A DNA stretch of 64,000 nt, taken from NCBI RefSeq assembly GCF_003993795.1, contig NZ_RWKV01000003.1, forward strand, positions 62,001 to 126,000, written 5' to 3'. The position numbers and the translations under genes are program-made. Shown piece by piece: positions 1 to 8,814 of the stretch. A model generated the notes under the pieces. The model made no database searches. It was not told the origin of the DNA and worked only from the letters and a program-made list of their open reading frames with translations. Source of the stretch: Aquabacter cavernae. Its GTDB lineage: Bacteria > Pseudomonadota > Alphaproteobacteria > Rhizobiales > Xanthobacteraceae. Position 1 is the stretch's first letter. The number at the start of each line of letters is the position of its first letter.

Positions 1-660
1 CGGCACGGGATTATCCGCCAGATGCGGATAGGCCACATGGCCCTGCTTGCCAGTGACCGTGACGGTGCCGGACAGGCTGCCGCGCCGGCCGATCTTCACC
101 ATGTCGCCCAGGGCATTGGGATTGGTGGGTTCGCCCAGGATGCAATGGTCGAGGCGCTCGCCGCGCGCCTTCAGCCAGTCCACCACCTTCACCGTGCCGT
201 CGATGGCCGGGCCTTCCTCGTCCCCGGTCACGAGGAAGGAGAGGCTCCCCGTCTCCGGCTTGCCATGGCGCAGCGCCGCCGCCAGCGCGCAGGCAAGGCC
301 GCCCTTCATGTCCACGGCGCCCCGGCCATAAAGCAGGCCGTCCGCCACCTCTCCCGCGAACGGGCCGTGGGTCCAGTGGGCTTCATCGCCCACCGGCACG
401 ACGTCCACATGGCCCGCGAAGCACAAATTGGGTCCCTCGGTGCCGATCCGGGCATAGAGGTTCGGCACGCGCGGCCCGGCGCTGTCGAAGGGCAGGCGGT
501 GCACCTCGTAGCCGGCTTCGGACAAGGCGCGGGCGACCACCTCCAGGGCGTCGTGCGCGTTGGGCGTCACGGAGGGCGCGCGCAGCAGCGCCTGGGTCAG
601 GGACAGGGGATCGAGCCCTTCGGCCCATAGGGGGGCCTTGACGTCGGGGGGGGTGCTCAT
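1..660 (-). CDS. dapE: Succinyl-diaminopimelate desuccinylase, 5' part (runs off left edge)
   Basis: Partial gene; the first 220 codons are present and the C-terminus lies outside the window. DapE is a cytoplasmic M20-family metallohydrolase that releases succinate from N-succinyl-LL-diaminopimelate, giving the precursor of lysine and peptidoglycan cross-links. The metal and catalytic motifs are visible: FAGHVDVVP (His84, Asp86), [10 protein letters not shown] (bridging Asp117), TGDEEGPA (Glu148/149) and GEPT near residue 177. The ATG at 660 is chosen because the frame is open from there to the edge and the N-terminal length fits the family. Codons 3-5 contain a run of eight C. It is transcribed divergently from the MscS-type channel. 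Confidence 0.96.
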   Translation of the reverse strand, partial: MSTPPDVKAPLWAEGLDPLSLTQALLRAPSVTPNAHDALEVVARALSEAGYEVHRLPFDSAGPRVPNLYARIGTEGPNLCFAGHVDVVPVGDEAHWTHGPFAGEVADGLLYGRGAVDMKGGLACALAAALRHGKPETGSLSFLVTGDEEGPAIDGTVKVVDWLKARGERLDHCILGEPTNPNALGDMVKIGRRGSLSGTVTVTGKQGHVAYPHLADNPVP

Positions 661-793
661 GGACTTAAGGTTCCGCATCGCTCTTGCGCCGTTTTAGTGG
701 GTCGGCGTGTGGCGGCAAGGGGGGGGGGCGGCGGAGCGCTGCCATCACCTCGCCGTCTTCGGGCAAGAGAAGGCCGCCTCACGGAGGATGTCC

Positions 794-3292
794 ATGTCAG
801 GCTGGTCCGCGTCACATCTGCCCGCTCGCGCTGTCTTGCGGCTGTTCGCGATCCTCGCTTTCATCACGCTCGCCACGGCGGGCTGGGCGCAGACGGCCTC
901 GCCCGTGGCTGGCGATCCCGTCCAGGCGGCCAGGGACCGGATCGACGCCAGCCGTTCGGCACTCAACAGCCTTGAGGGCGCGCTGACCGTGGAGGGGCTG
1001 CGCTCCTCCGATCTGGACGACCTGCGCGGTCGCCTGGAGCCGCTGCGGCGGGAGACCCAGCAGCAACTGGACCAGTTGACGCCGCGCCTCACCAGCGCCA
1101 AGGCGCGCCTGGAAGAAGTGGGCAAGCCGCCGGCGGCCGGCGCGCCGCCGGAGGACCCCGCGACCACCGCCGCCCGCGAGCAGCTCACCACCCAGCTCGC
1201 GCTCATCGATGCGGCGGTGAAGCAATATGTGGCCCTCAACAGCCGGGCCGACACCCTTTCGGACCAGATCGCCACCCGCCGCCGGACCCTGTTCGCCAAC
1301 CAGATCCTGGAGCGTTCCAACAGCGTGCTGGATCCCGCGCTCTGGGCGGGGGCGGCCTCGGCCTTGTCGGTGGAGAGCCGCGCGCTCCATTTCCTCGCCC
1401 GCGACTGGGTGGGCTATGCCCGCAACCAATATGGCGGCCCGGTCCTGCTCGCGCTGGGTGCCGGGGCGGTGCTGGTGTTCGGGCTTATCCTGGCGGGCGG
1501 ACGGGCCTTGCGCCTCCGCCTGCGCTGCAAGCCGCCCACGGACGACAAGCCCTTTCCCCGTTTCCGCGCCGCCCGCGAGGCGGTGAAGATCGCGGTGCTG
1601 GATGCCCTGATCTGGCCGGCGGCGGTCACCGGGGCCGTGATTTTCCTCACCGGATTCGAGCTGGTGCCCACGCGCGTGGCGGACATGCTGCGGGCGGTGG
1701 CGATCGCGGTGGTGGTCTATGCGGTCGGCCATGCCATGGCGCGGGCGCTTCTCGCCCCCACGGAGCCCTGGCGTCGGCTGCTCTCCATCTCCGACCGGGC
1801 GGCGACCATCAGCTTCCGGTATTTTCATTGGACGGTGCTGACCCTGGCCATCGCGGCCTTCCTCAACACCATGCACCGGGCCCTGTTCAGCCCCGTGGTT
1901 CTCACGGTCGCCACCAGCGCCATCATGGCGCTGCTGATCGGCGGCTTCATCGCCCGCAGCCTCATCGTGCTGGCGCGGGCGGCGGAAGACGATGACGGGG
2001 GGCAGGAACCGTCGGGGATGATGCGCATCCTCCAGCCCCTGCGCCTGTTCATCTGGATGGTGCTGGCGGCCATCGTCGTTGCGCTGGCGGCCGGTTATGT
2101 GAGCCTCGCCTCCTTCGTGACGGGGCGAATCGTGCTCGCCACCACCATGGCCGGTGCGGTCTATATCCTTAACGCGCTCATCGACGGCTTCTTCGGCTCG
2201 CTGAATGCCGACACGCCCCAGGCGCGCGTGGTGTCGAAGACCCTGGGCATCCGGCCCAACAGGCTGGAATTGATCGGCCTGCTGGTGGCGGCCCTGCTCA
2301 AGCTCTGCCTGCTGTTCACCGGCATCCTCCTGGTGGTGGGAAGCTGGAGTTCGACCACCGATCTTATCGATACCCTGGAGCGTGCCTCGTTCGGGCTGCG
2401 CATCGGCAACACCACGGTCACCCTGTGGAGCCTGCTCTATGCGGTGGTGCTGCTGCTGATCGGCGTCTTCATCGCCCGCACCTTCCAGCGCTGGATCGCC
2501 AACACCATCCTGCCGCGCACCGATATGGAGCGAAGCCTCCAGTCCTCGGTCTCCACGGTGGTGGGCTATGTGGGCACCATCATCGCCGTGGCCATCGCCA
2601 TGAGCGAGGTGGGGCTGAACCTCGAAAACATCGCTTTGGTGGCCGGTGCTCTCTCGGTCGGTATCGGTTTCGGCCTCCAGTCCATCGTGTCGAACTTCGT
2701 GTCCGGCCTCATCCTTCTGGCGGAGCGGCCCATCCGGGTGGGCGACACCATCAATGTGAAGGGCGAGGAGGGCTATGTCCGCCGCATCAGCGTGCGGTCC
2801 ACCGAGATCGAGACCTTCGAGCGCTCCACCGTGATCGTCCCCAATTCGGACCTGATCACCGGGATGGTGAAGAATTTCACCCATTCCAACACCACGGGGC
2901 GGGTCATCGTCACCATGAACACCACCTATGACGTGGACATGGACTTGGTGCGCGACCTGCTGGTGGCCGCCGCCTGCGATCACCCGCAAGTGATCCAGAG
3001 CCCGCCGCCCCGCGTCTTCCTCACCAAGTTCGCCGATGCCGGGCTCCAGTTCGAGCTGCGCTGCGTGGTGGCCAATGTGGACTATGCGTTGACCGTGAAG
3101 AGCGACCTGCACTTCTCCATTCTCACGCGCTTCCGCAAGGCGGGCGTCGGCCTCGCCTGCCAGCCCTGGGCCGCCCTTGCGCGGGCGCCGGCGGACCTCG
3201 TTCCCCCGCCCTACGCGCCGCCGCCGCAGGTGCCGGACGAGCCGACTCTGGACCTTCCGCCCGCGCCTTCCGGGGATGCGGCACGCGCATGA
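794..3292 (+). CDS. Large mechanosensitive channel, MscS family with DUF3772-type N-terminal region
   Basis: Predicted inner-membrane channel of 832 residues, far larger than E. coli MscS (286), resembling the MscK/DUF3772-MscS group that releases solutes on hypo-osmotic shock. An N-terminal signal sequence ends at about ATAGWAQ. It is followed by a periplasmic coiled-coil-like stretch (residues 35-190) rich in Leu, Gln and Arg, then many membrane helices. The conserved pore helix and upper vestibule start near residue 617 with GALSVGIGFGLQSIVSNF and continue into LLAERPIRVGD, the hallmark of the family. The C-terminus is Pro-rich. The ATG at 794 is chosen because GGAGG lies six bases upstream; an in-frame ATG at 788 is too close to that site. 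Family call is sure; the gating stimulus is inferred. Confidence 0.93.
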   Translation: MSGWSASHLPARAVLRLFAILAFITLATAGWAQTASPVAGDPVQAARDRIDASRSALNSLEGALTVEGLRSSDLDDLRGRLEPLRRETQQQLDQLTPRLTSAKARLEEVGKPPAAGAPPEDPATTAAREQLTTQLALIDAAVKQYVALNSRADTLSDQIATRRRTLFANQILERSNSVLDPALWAGAASALSVESRALHFLARDWVGYARNQYGGPVLLALGAGAVLVFGLILAGGRALRLRLRCKPPTDDKPFPRFRAAREAVKIAVLDALIWPAAVTGAVIFLTGFELVPTRVADMLRAVAIAVVVYAVGHAMARALLAPTEPWRRLLSISDRAATISFRYFHWTVLTLAIAAFLNTMHRALFSPVVLTVATSAIMALLIGGFIARSLIVLARAAEDDDGGQEPSGMMRILQPLRLFIWMVLAAIVVALAAGYVSLASFVTGRIVLATTMAGAVYILNALIDGFFGSLNADTPQARVVSKTLGIRPNRLELIGLLVAALLKLCLLFTGILLVVGSWSSTTDLIDTLERASFGLRIGNTTVTLWSLLYAVVLLLIGVFIARTFQRWIANTILPRTDMERSLQSSVSTVVGYVGTIIAVAIAMSEVGLNLENIALVAGALSVGIGFGLQSIVSNFVSGLILLAERPIRVGDTINVKGEEGYVRRISVRSTEIETFERSTVIVPNSDLITGMVKNFTHSNTTGRVIVTMNTTYDVDMDLVRDLLVAAACDHPQVIQSPPPRVFLTKFADAGLQFELRCVVANVDYALTVKSDLHFSILTRFRKAGVGLACQPWAALARAPADLVPPPYAPPPQVPDEPTLDLPPAPSGDAARA

Positions 3293-3294
3293 CG

Positions 3295-3420
3295 TTAGAG
3301 CCTGATCCAATCCGGTTGAATCAACCGGATTGGTGAATCAGTCTCTAAATCATTGATAGAGAGCGATTCACGCCTCACCTCAATGCACATACGTGCATTG
3401 AGGTGAGGCGATCACGCTCT
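3295..3420. repeat. Two adjacent palindromic intergenic elements
   Basis: The first element (3295-3348) is an imperfect palindrome. TTAGAG at one end pairs with CTCTAA at the other, with inner arms CCAATCCGGTTGA and their complement and a three-base bulge. The second (about 3357-3420) has a perfect 18-bp stem, 3371-3388 with 3393-3410, closed by ATAC, and imperfect outer arms TAGAG/CTCTA. Both would fold into strong hairpins in RNA. There is no U-tract, so they look like REP-type elements rather than classical terminators, although they sit just after the channel gene. Confidence 0.8.
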
Positions 3421-3489
3421 AGGGACGCTAACGCTTCCTCAACCTGACCGGCCTCTGATCGCCGCAACATGTCCAGACCCGAGGCCGCC

Positions 3490-3996
3490 ATGCGCCGCTT
3501 TGCCCTGCTTCTTCTGCCCCTCGCGCTCGGTCTTGCCGCGTGCGGTTCCGCCCCGGTGGACACCAAGCCCACCTTCTATAACGACCTCGCCAAGTCCGGA
3601 CAGCCGGTGGACCCGGCGGCGGCGGCCTCCATTCTCAATGCCTATCGCGGCACGAAGGGCCTTTCCCAGGTCTCCATCGATCCCGAGCTGAGCAAGGTGG
3701 CGCAGGAGCAGGCTAATGCCATGGCGGCCGCCGATAAGCTTTCCCACGAGGTGGGCGGGCGCACCTTCGTCATGCGCATGAAGGCGTCGGGCTTCGACCC
3801 GAAGATCGCGGTGGAGAATGTGGGCGCGGGCTATCACACGCTGGCCGAGGCGTTTTCCGGCTGGCGGGATTCCCCGCCCCACAACCAGAACATGCTGACC
3901 CCCGGCGTGACCCGCATGGGCATCGCTACCGCCTTCGCGCCGCGCTCCAAATACAAGGTCTATTGGGCGCTGGTGCTGGCCCAGCCGGATAAGTAG
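3490..3996 (+). CDS. CAP/SCP-domain lipoprotein
   Basis: Small exported protein of 168 residues. The signal peptide ends in the lipobox LAAC, so Cys18 should be lipid-modified and the protein anchored in the envelope. The remainder is a CAP (cysteine-rich secretory/antigen 5/PR-1) domain. It shows the typical AVENVGAG and WRDSPPHNQNML motifs, with the His of each half positioned for the conserved cavity. Bacterial CAP proteins are mostly of unknown function. The start at 3490 puts the Arg-Arg-hydrophobic signal at the very N-terminus; an in-frame ATG at 3469 would add seven residues. The gene stands alone behind the palindromic repeats. Confidence 0.9.
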   Translation: MRRFALLLLPLALGLAACGSAPVDTKPTFYNDLAKSGQPVDPAAAASILNAYRGTKGLSQVSIDPELSKVAQEQANAMAAADKLSHEVGGRTFVMRMKASGFDPKIAVENVGAGYHTLAEAFSGWRDSPPHNQNMLTPGVTRMGIATAFAPRSKYKVYWALVLAQPDK

Positions 3997-4088
3997 CCGG
4001 CGTCTTTGCGCTGCACAAAAAAGTTGGACGCGGTGCAATAGCCCGTTTAAGGTGCGTTCTGCCCAAGCCTTATGCAGGACGTCCGCCT

Positions 4089-5690
4089 TTGCTGGAGAGG
4101 ACCGATTACGAGCGGGCGCGGGCCTGTTTCCGCTGGTCCATTCCCGCGCGCTACAACATGGCCGCGCACGCCTGCGATGACTGGGCGGCGCGCGACCCGC
4201 ATCGGCCTGCGCTGTTCACGGTCACCGAGACCGGCTTGTCGCCGCTGAGCTATCTGGACATTGCGCGGGCTTCCAACCGCCTGGCGCGGGGCCTTGCCGC
4301 CCAGGGAATTGCGGCGGGCGACCGGGTGGCGATCCTGGCGCCGCAGTCCCCGCAGGTGCTCATTTCCCATCTGGCGCTCTACAAGCTCAATGCCATCGCC
4401 GTTCCGCTCGCCGCCGTGTTCGGCGTGGATGCCATCCAGTATCGCCTGGAGGATTCCGGCGCGAAGGGCCTGATCGCGGACGCGGCGGGCCTCGCCAAGG
4501 TGGGGCAGGGGCCGAACAGCCTTGTGCTGCGGATCTGTATGGACGGCGCCGCGCCGGGGGTGGAGGGGTTCGACCGCCTGATGGACGGGCAGGATGACGC
4601 GCCCATTCCCGTCACCAGCGGGCCGGACGATCCCGCCCTCATGATCTACACTTCGGGCACCACGGGCCGCCCCAAGGGCGCGCTCCATGCGCATCGCGTA
4701 CTCATTCCCCATGTGACCGGCCAGACCTATACGCACGGCTTTCCCGGCGGCGCCGATGATCGCATGTGGACGCCGTCCGACTGGGCCTGGGCGGGCGGGC
4801 TGCTCAACACGGTGCTGCCGTCATTGGTCCATGGCGTGCCGGTGGTGGTGCAGCCGCCCGGCAAGTTCGATCCGGAGGCCGCCTTCGCGCTGCTGGCGCG
4901 GGCGGAGATTCGCAACGTCTTCATCCCGCCCACGGCGCTGCGGATGATGCGCGCGGTGCCGCGCCCCCGCGAGCGGTTCGGCTTTTCGCTGCGCAGCGTC
5001 GGTTCGGCGGGCGAGGCGCTGGGGGCGGAGACCTTCGCGTGGGGCCGCGAGGCGCTGGGCGTGCCGGTGAATGAATTCTACGGCCAGACGGAATGCAATT
5101 ACGTGATCGGCTCCTGCGCCCAGATGGGCGTGGCGCGGGCCGGGGCGACCGGAAAGCCGATTCCCGGCCATGACGTGGCGATCCTGCGGGCGGACGGGAC
5201 ACGCTGCGAGCCGGGCGAGATGGGGCAGATCGCCGTGCGCGCGCCCGACCCGGTCATGTTCCTGCGCTATTGGAACCGGCCCGATGCCACGGCCGACAAG
5301 TTCCGCGGCGGCTACATGCTCACCGGCGACATGGCCCAGGCGGATGCGGACGGCTACATCTTCTTCCAGGGGCGTGACGACGACATCATCACCTCCGCGG
5401 GCTATCGCATCGGGCCGACTGAGATCGAGGATGTGATCCTGCGCCACCCGGCGGTGGCGCTCGTGGCTGTGGTGGGCGTACCGGACCCCGTGCGCACCGA
5501 AGTCGTGAAGGCGTTCCTGGTGTTGAACGAGGGGGTCGCCCCCGGCGCCGTCCTCGAAAGCGAGATCCAGACGCTCGTGCGCGAGGCGCTGGCGGGCTAC
5601 GAATATCCCCGCGCCTTCGCCTATCTGGACGCGCTTCCCATGACCTCCACGGGCAAGGTCATCCGCCGCCAATTGCGGGCCATGGGCTGA
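4089..5690 (+). CDS. Acyl-CoA synthetase (AMP-forming), medium-chain type
   Basis: ANL-superfamily enzyme of 533 residues that activates a carboxylic acid to its acyl-AMP and then acyl-CoA in the cytoplasm. Visible motifs are the phosphate-binding loop YTSGTTGRPKG near residue 184, YGQTE near 330, TGD near 413, and the C-terminal TSTGKVIRR with the adenylation Lys. The start is a TTG at 4089, preceded by CAGGA at a spacing of nine. It is preferred because the family's conserved N-terminal segment (FRWSIPARYN) lies upstream of the first in-frame ATG (4158). Substrate not deducible; acetyl-, propionyl- or medium-chain acids are all possible. It stands alone and is convergent with the next gene. 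Confidence 0.92.
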   Translation: MLERTDYERARACFRWSIPARYNMAAHACDDWAARDPHRPALFTVTETGLSPLSYLDIARASNRLARGLAAQGIAAGDRVAILAPQSPQVLISHLALYKLNAIAVPLAAVFGVDAIQYRLEDSGAKGLIADAAGLAKVGQGPNSLVLRICMDGAAPGVEGFDRLMDGQDDAPIPVTSGPDDPALMIYTSGTTGRPKGALHAHRVLIPHVTGQTYTHGFPGGADDRMWTPSDWAWAGGLLNTVLPSLVHGVPVVVQPPGKFDPEAAFALLARAEIRNVFIPPTALRMMRAVPRPRERFGFSLRSVGSAGEALGAETFAWGREALGVPVNEFYGQTECNYVIGSCAQMGVARAGATGKPIPGHDVAILRADGTRCEPGEMGQIAVRAPDPVMFLRYWNRPDATADKFRGGYMLTGDMAQADADGYIFFQGRDDDIITSAGYRIGPTEIEDVILRHPAVALVAVVGVPDPVRTEVVKAFLVLNEGVAPGAVLESEIQTLVREALAGYEYPRAFAYLDALPMTSTGKVIRRQLRAMG

Positions 5691-5759
5691 GCTACAGGGG
5701 TTTCAGTCCAGTTTATTTGCCGGGTAAATATCGTCGATGGCCGCTCCCGGCTGGTTCTG

Positions 5760-6383
5760 TCAGGGCCGTGCGGACGCCTGCGTCGTGTCCGCGCCCTGGA
5801 AGGAGGGCATGCGGTCGATGAGCATGCGGTACGGCCCCAGGAACAGGCCGATCATGGCCAGCTTCACGCCATAGTCGAACAGCGCCCAGTTCTGCCAGGG
5901 CAGGTCGGTGCCGCCGAAGGCCAAGGCGAAGAAGATGGCCGTGTCGAGCGCCGCCGAGATGAAGCCGGAGCTGAGCGGGGGTATCCACCAGGCGCGGCGC
6001 CGCAGGCGGTTGAAGACGACGGCATCCAGCAATTGGGAAGACAGGAAGGCGACGCCCGAGGCGAGCGCGATGCGCGGGCTCGCGAAGGCGGCCGACAGCA
6101 GCACGGCGAGCGCGAAGCCGGCATAGACCACATGCTTGGTGCGGGCGAGGCCGAGGCGCCGGTTGGTGAGATCGTTCACCAGGAACGTCACCGGATAGGT
6201 GAAGGCGCCCCAGGTGAGCACATCCTCCAGGCCGAAGGGCGTGAAGGGAAACTGCACCAGGATATTGGCCGCCAGAACGGCGGCGCACATGCAGAAAACC
6301 GCGAGCGCGAACGCCCGCGGTTCCGATATCTGCAAAAGATGACGTGACGCCACGGCGTCAGGCGGCCGTGGCAGCCTCGGCAT
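5760..6383 (-). CDS. yhhQ: Queuosine precursor transporter (YhhQ/VUT family)
   Basis: Predicted inner-membrane protein of about 207 residues with six hydrophobic segments. The motif NILVQFPF and the segment [15 protein letters not shown] identify the VUT/YhhQ family, which imports the queuine or preQ0/preQ1 precursors used for tRNA modification. The gene lies directly behind rpmB on the same strand. The ATG at 6383 would overlap the end of rpmB by 26 bases. A GTG at 6353 would avoid the overlap and give a protein ten residues shorter, and neither has a convincing ribosome binding site. Family assignment is firm, the start is not. Confidence 0.9.
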   Translation of the reverse strand: MPRLPRPPDAVASRHLLQISEPRAFALAVFCMCAAVLAANILVQFPFTPFGLEDVLTWGAFTYPVTFLVNDLTNRRLGLARTKHVVYAGFALAVLLSAAFASPRIALASGVAFLSSQLLDAVVFNRLRRRAWWIPPLSSGFISAALDTAIFFALAFGGTDLPWQNWALFDYGVKLAMIGLFLGPYRMLIDRMPSFQGADTTQASARP

Positions 6384-6657
6384 TCGCCTTGGCGATCTGG
6401 CGCTTCAGCTCACGGGCCACCTGCGACAGCTCTTCCTCGCGGGCCTTCTTAAGGAAGGCATCGAGGCCGCCGCGGTGATCCACGCTCTTCAGCGCGTTGG
6501 CGCTGATGCGAAGCTTCACCGAACGGTTCAGCGTCTCGCTCTGGAGCGTGACGTTGCACAGGTTCGGCAGGAACCGGCGCTTGGTCTTGCGGTTCGAGTG
6601 GCTCACAAGGTTGCCGCTGAGAACCGCCTTGCCGGTCAGGTCACACCGCCGGGACAT
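6358..6657 (-). CDS. rpmB: 50S ribosomal protein L28
   Basis: Ninety-nine residues beginning [12 protein letters not shown], followed by [19 protein letters not shown], the classical L28 signature. The C-terminal extension, rich in Lys, Glu and Ala, is typical of alphaproteobacterial L28. It is a component of the large ribosomal subunit near the E site. It has its own good promoter about 90 bases upstream and is followed closely by the queuosine-precursor transporter, probably co-transcribed. Confidence 0.98.
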   Translation of the reverse strand: MSRRCDLTGKAVLSGNLVSHSNRKTKRRFLPNLCNVTLQSETLNRSVKLRISANALKSVDHRGGLDAFLKKAREEELSQVARELKRQIAKANAEAATAA

Positions 6658-6748
6658 GGCAGAAGTCCTTTAAATTCGTTGCTTGCGGGCGACGCCGTAC
6701 GGAGCCGCAAGGCCCTTCGTCAGTCACCCGCATGTCGGGAAGCCGCTC

Positions 6749-6776
6749 GTATAAGCGGCGGGCTCTCGCGCGTCAA
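6749..6776 (-). promoter_or_regulatory. Predicted sigma-70-type promoter of rpmB
   Basis: Read on the minus strand, TTGACG (6776-6771) is followed after 16 bases by TTATAC (6754-6749). This is the best housekeeping-type promoter match in the window and leaves a leader of roughly 85 bases before rpmB. Confidence 0.65.
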
Positions 6777-6792
6777 GGTGCACCTCGCACCC

Positions 6793-7566
6793 TCACGCAT
6801 TCACGCCCCCGTCTACCACGAATCCGGACCCCGTGATCTGGCCCGCCGCCGGGCTTGCGAGGAAGGTCACCATATTGGCGATATCCTGCGGGGTGCCGTA
6901 CTGCTTGATGGACATGCCGCCGAGCATGGCGTCGCGGTTCGGCCCGTCGGCGGGGTTCATGTCCGTGTCGGTGGGGCCGGGATGAACCACGTTCACCGTG
7001 ATGCGGCGCGGCCCCAAATCCCGCGACAGGCCCTTGGTGAGGGCGACCATGGCGGACTTGGTCATGGAATAGATGCTGATGCCCGGCAGGGACACCCGGT
7101 CCGCGAGGCAGCTGCCCATATTGATGATGCGCCCACCGTCGGACAGCAGCGGAATGGCCGCTTGGGTGGTGAGCACCACGCCCCGGATATTGACGCCGAT
7201 GAGCGCGTCGATGTCCTCAAGGCTCATGGTCTCCAGAGGGCCGCCGCGCGCAACGCCCGCATTGTTCACGAGAATGTCGAGGCCGCCCAGGTCCGCATGG
7301 GCCTGCACGACGGCGGCGCGTGCCGCGGCGGCGTCGGCGCTGTCGGCGCGGATGGCCACCGCCTTGCGGCCCAGCGCGCGGATTTCGCCCGCCACGGCCT
7401 CGGCCCGGTCGGCGGAGCGCTCATAGGTGATGGCCACATCCGCGCCTGCGGCGGCGAGCGAGCGGGCGATGGCGGCGCCGATGCCCCGGCTCGCGCCGGT
7501 GACGAGGGCTTTCTTGCCCGAGAGGTCCAGATGGGCGGCGAGCGAGGGGTTCGGCGTGGAGGTCAT
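6793..7566 (-). CDS. SDR-family oxidoreductase (3-oxoacyl-ACP reductase-like)
   Basis: Cytoplasmic NAD(P)-dependent short-chain dehydrogenase of 257 residues. The Rossmann motif TGASRGIG, the NNAGVA motif and the active site (a Ser ahead of YSMTK) are all present. The SDQ-like C-terminal motif SGFVVDGG matches classical FabG-like SDRs. The substrate cannot be read from the sequence. The start at 7566 has GGAG eight bases upstream; an in-frame ATG 39 bases earlier lacks one. It is divergent from a TetR regulator, and the shared 113-base gap carries two copies of a direct repeat. The regulator therefore probably represses this gene. Confidence 0.9.
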   Translation of the reverse strand: MTSTPNPSLAAHLDLSGKKALVTGASRGIGAAIARSLAAAGADVAITYERSADRAEAVAGEIRALGRKAVAIRADSADAAAARAAVVQAHADLGGLDILVNNAGVARGGPLETMSLEDIDALIGVNIRGVVLTTQAAIPLLSDGGRIINMGSCLADRVSLPGISIYSMTKSAMVALTKGLSRDLGPRRITVNVVHPGPTDTDMNPADGPNRDAMLGGMSIKQYGTPQDIANMVTFLASPAAGQITGSGFVVDGGVNA

Positions 7567-7594
7567 GATCCGCTCCTGCGGTTCAATATGTAAT

Positions 7595-7660
7595 GATCGA
7601 TACATAAATCAATTTGCGAATTCGCGGTCAAGGCTTTAATTTAGGGATCGATACAAAAAT
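7595..7660. promoter_or_regulatory. Paired direct repeats, candidate TetR operator
   Basis: The repeat GATCGATACAWAAAT occurs at 7595-7609 and 7646-7660 in the same orientation, 51 bases apart, between the divergent SDR and tetR genes. A 14 of 15 match twice in a 113-base gap suggests binding sites of the adjacent regulator. That the regulator binds here is inference. Confidence 0.5.
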
Positions 7661-7679
7661 ATGGACATGGAGGTGCCCC

Positions 7680-8312
7680 ATGGCGCCCCGCGGACGGCCC
7701 CGGGCCTTTGATCGCGATGCCGCACTGGATGCGGCCATGCAGGTGTTCTGGCGCAAGGGCTACACCGCCAGCTCGCTCGCGGAGCTGTGCGCGGCCATGG
7801 AGATCAATCCGCCCAGCCTCTACGCCGCCTTCGGCAGCAAGGATGCGCTCTACGAGCAGGCGCTGGCGCGCTATGGCGCCCTGGCGGTGCCGGCCATCTG
7901 GGGCGGCGTGGATGGCGCGCCGACCGCGCGCGATGCCGTGGAGAGCGTGCTGCTCGCCTCTGCCGCCAATTTGGGCTGTTCCGGCCGTCCCCCCGGCTGC
8001 ATGGTGGCGCTGTCCAGCGTGGGCGAGGAGGGAGAGGCGCGCCTGGGTGCTCTTGTGCGCGAGGCGCGGGCCGATGGCACGCATCGCCTCGAAGCCCGTC
8101 TCGCGCGCGCTGTCTCTGAAGGGGAGTTGCCGGAGGGGCTCGACCTCCCCGCCATCGCGCGCTTCTATTCCTGCGTGGTGCAGGGGCTATCGCTTCAGGC
8201 GCGCGATGGTGCAAGCCGGGCTGAACTTGACGGGATCGCGCGTTCTGCGCTGGCCGCTTGGCGTGAGCTTACAAGCTTGGAGCCTGTGCCGGTTCTGCGG
8301 GCCGAACCGTAA
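7680..8312 (+). CDS. TetR/AcrR-family transcriptional regulator
   Basis: DNA-binding regulator of 210 residues. It starts MAPRGRPRAFDRDAALDAAM, and its helix-turn-helix runs through FWRKGYTASSLAEL to PPSLYAAFGSKDALYE, typical of TetR proteins. The C-terminal half is a ligand-binding domain of unknown specificity containing two Cys around CSGRPPGC. GGAGG lies six bases before the ATG. The last codons (about 8269-8312) overlap tail-to-tail with the AT-rich methyltransferase gene, so the native C-terminus may have been altered when that DNA arrived. It probably controls the divergent SDR gene. Confidence 0.9.
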   Translation: MAPRGRPRAFDRDAALDAAMQVFWRKGYTASSLAELCAAMEINPPSLYAAFGSKDALYEQALARYGALAVPAIWGGVDGAPTARDAVESVLLASAANLGCSGRPPGCMVALSSVGEEGEARLGALVREARADGTHRLEARLARAVSEGELPEGLDLPAIARFYSCVVQGLSLQARDGASRAELDGIARSALAAWRELTSLEPVPVLRAEP

Positions 8313-8814
8313 ACCAAAATCCGTGATCGGTCGTGGTGAGTTCGAGAATATCGAAGTGAGGCAGGAATTTGGGCAGCCACCAAGAGGTTTTCTTTTGAAT
8401 AAGATGCGCGTTGCGTCCATCCGACAGTTTTTTCCTGGCGGGGCCGGTTGCGATGCTGAAAAGCCCATAATTTGTCGTGATCTTTTTTAGATCATTGATG
8501 ACATCGTCAATATATTCTTCTTCAATGTGCTCGAGCACATCGATGCAGCAGACGAGATCTGCGGATCTTGGCGGGCCGTATTCTGGAAATACGGGGTCGT
8601 ATGGGTAGTATTCAATATTTTCTACGCCGACGTTTTTTAAGGCTTCGAGAAGCCTGCATTTCCCGGCGCCGTAATCAGATAGAGATGTCCCGTTAATTTG
8701 CTCAAGAAGTTCCTTTACCTTTTTTCCATAGCCAAGCGAAGCTGTTCCATATTGGGGTATTTTGTGAAGTTCCGTCTGAAGTTGCAGGTAAGTGTCAGAT
8801 ATTGTTTTGCGCAT
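8269..8814 (-). CDS. Class I SAM-dependent methyltransferase, AT-rich, probably acquired
   Basis: A 181-residue protein with the SAM-binding motif DYGAGKCRLLEAL near residue 47 and the post-motif CIDVLEHIE near residue 89, followed by RNAHLIQKKTSWWLPKF. This family is often seen in surface-polysaccharide or phage-related clusters, but its substrate is not known. Base composition is clearly lower in GC than the neighbours, with many AAA, AAT and ATA-type codons and T-rich flanks. The last nine residues are encoded inside the 3' end of tetR, so the gene ends by reading into resident sequence. No mobile-element genes flank it. Confidence 0.78.
   Translation of the reverse strand: MRKTISDTYLQLQTELHKIPQYGTASLGYGKKVKELLEQINGTSLSDYGAGKCRLLEALKNVGVENIEYYPYDPVFPEYGPPRSADLVCCIDVLEHIEEEYIDDVINDLKKITTNYGLFSIATGPARKKLSDGRNAHLIQKKTSWWLPKFLPHFDILELTTTDHGFWFTVRPAEPAQAPSL

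Noticed and set aside
812-3310. Very long open frame antisense to the MscS-type gene
   Set aside because: It mirrors the coding strand of a recognised gene. Its composition is rich in His, Arg, Gly and Gln without family motifs, a common artefact of GC-rich codon use.
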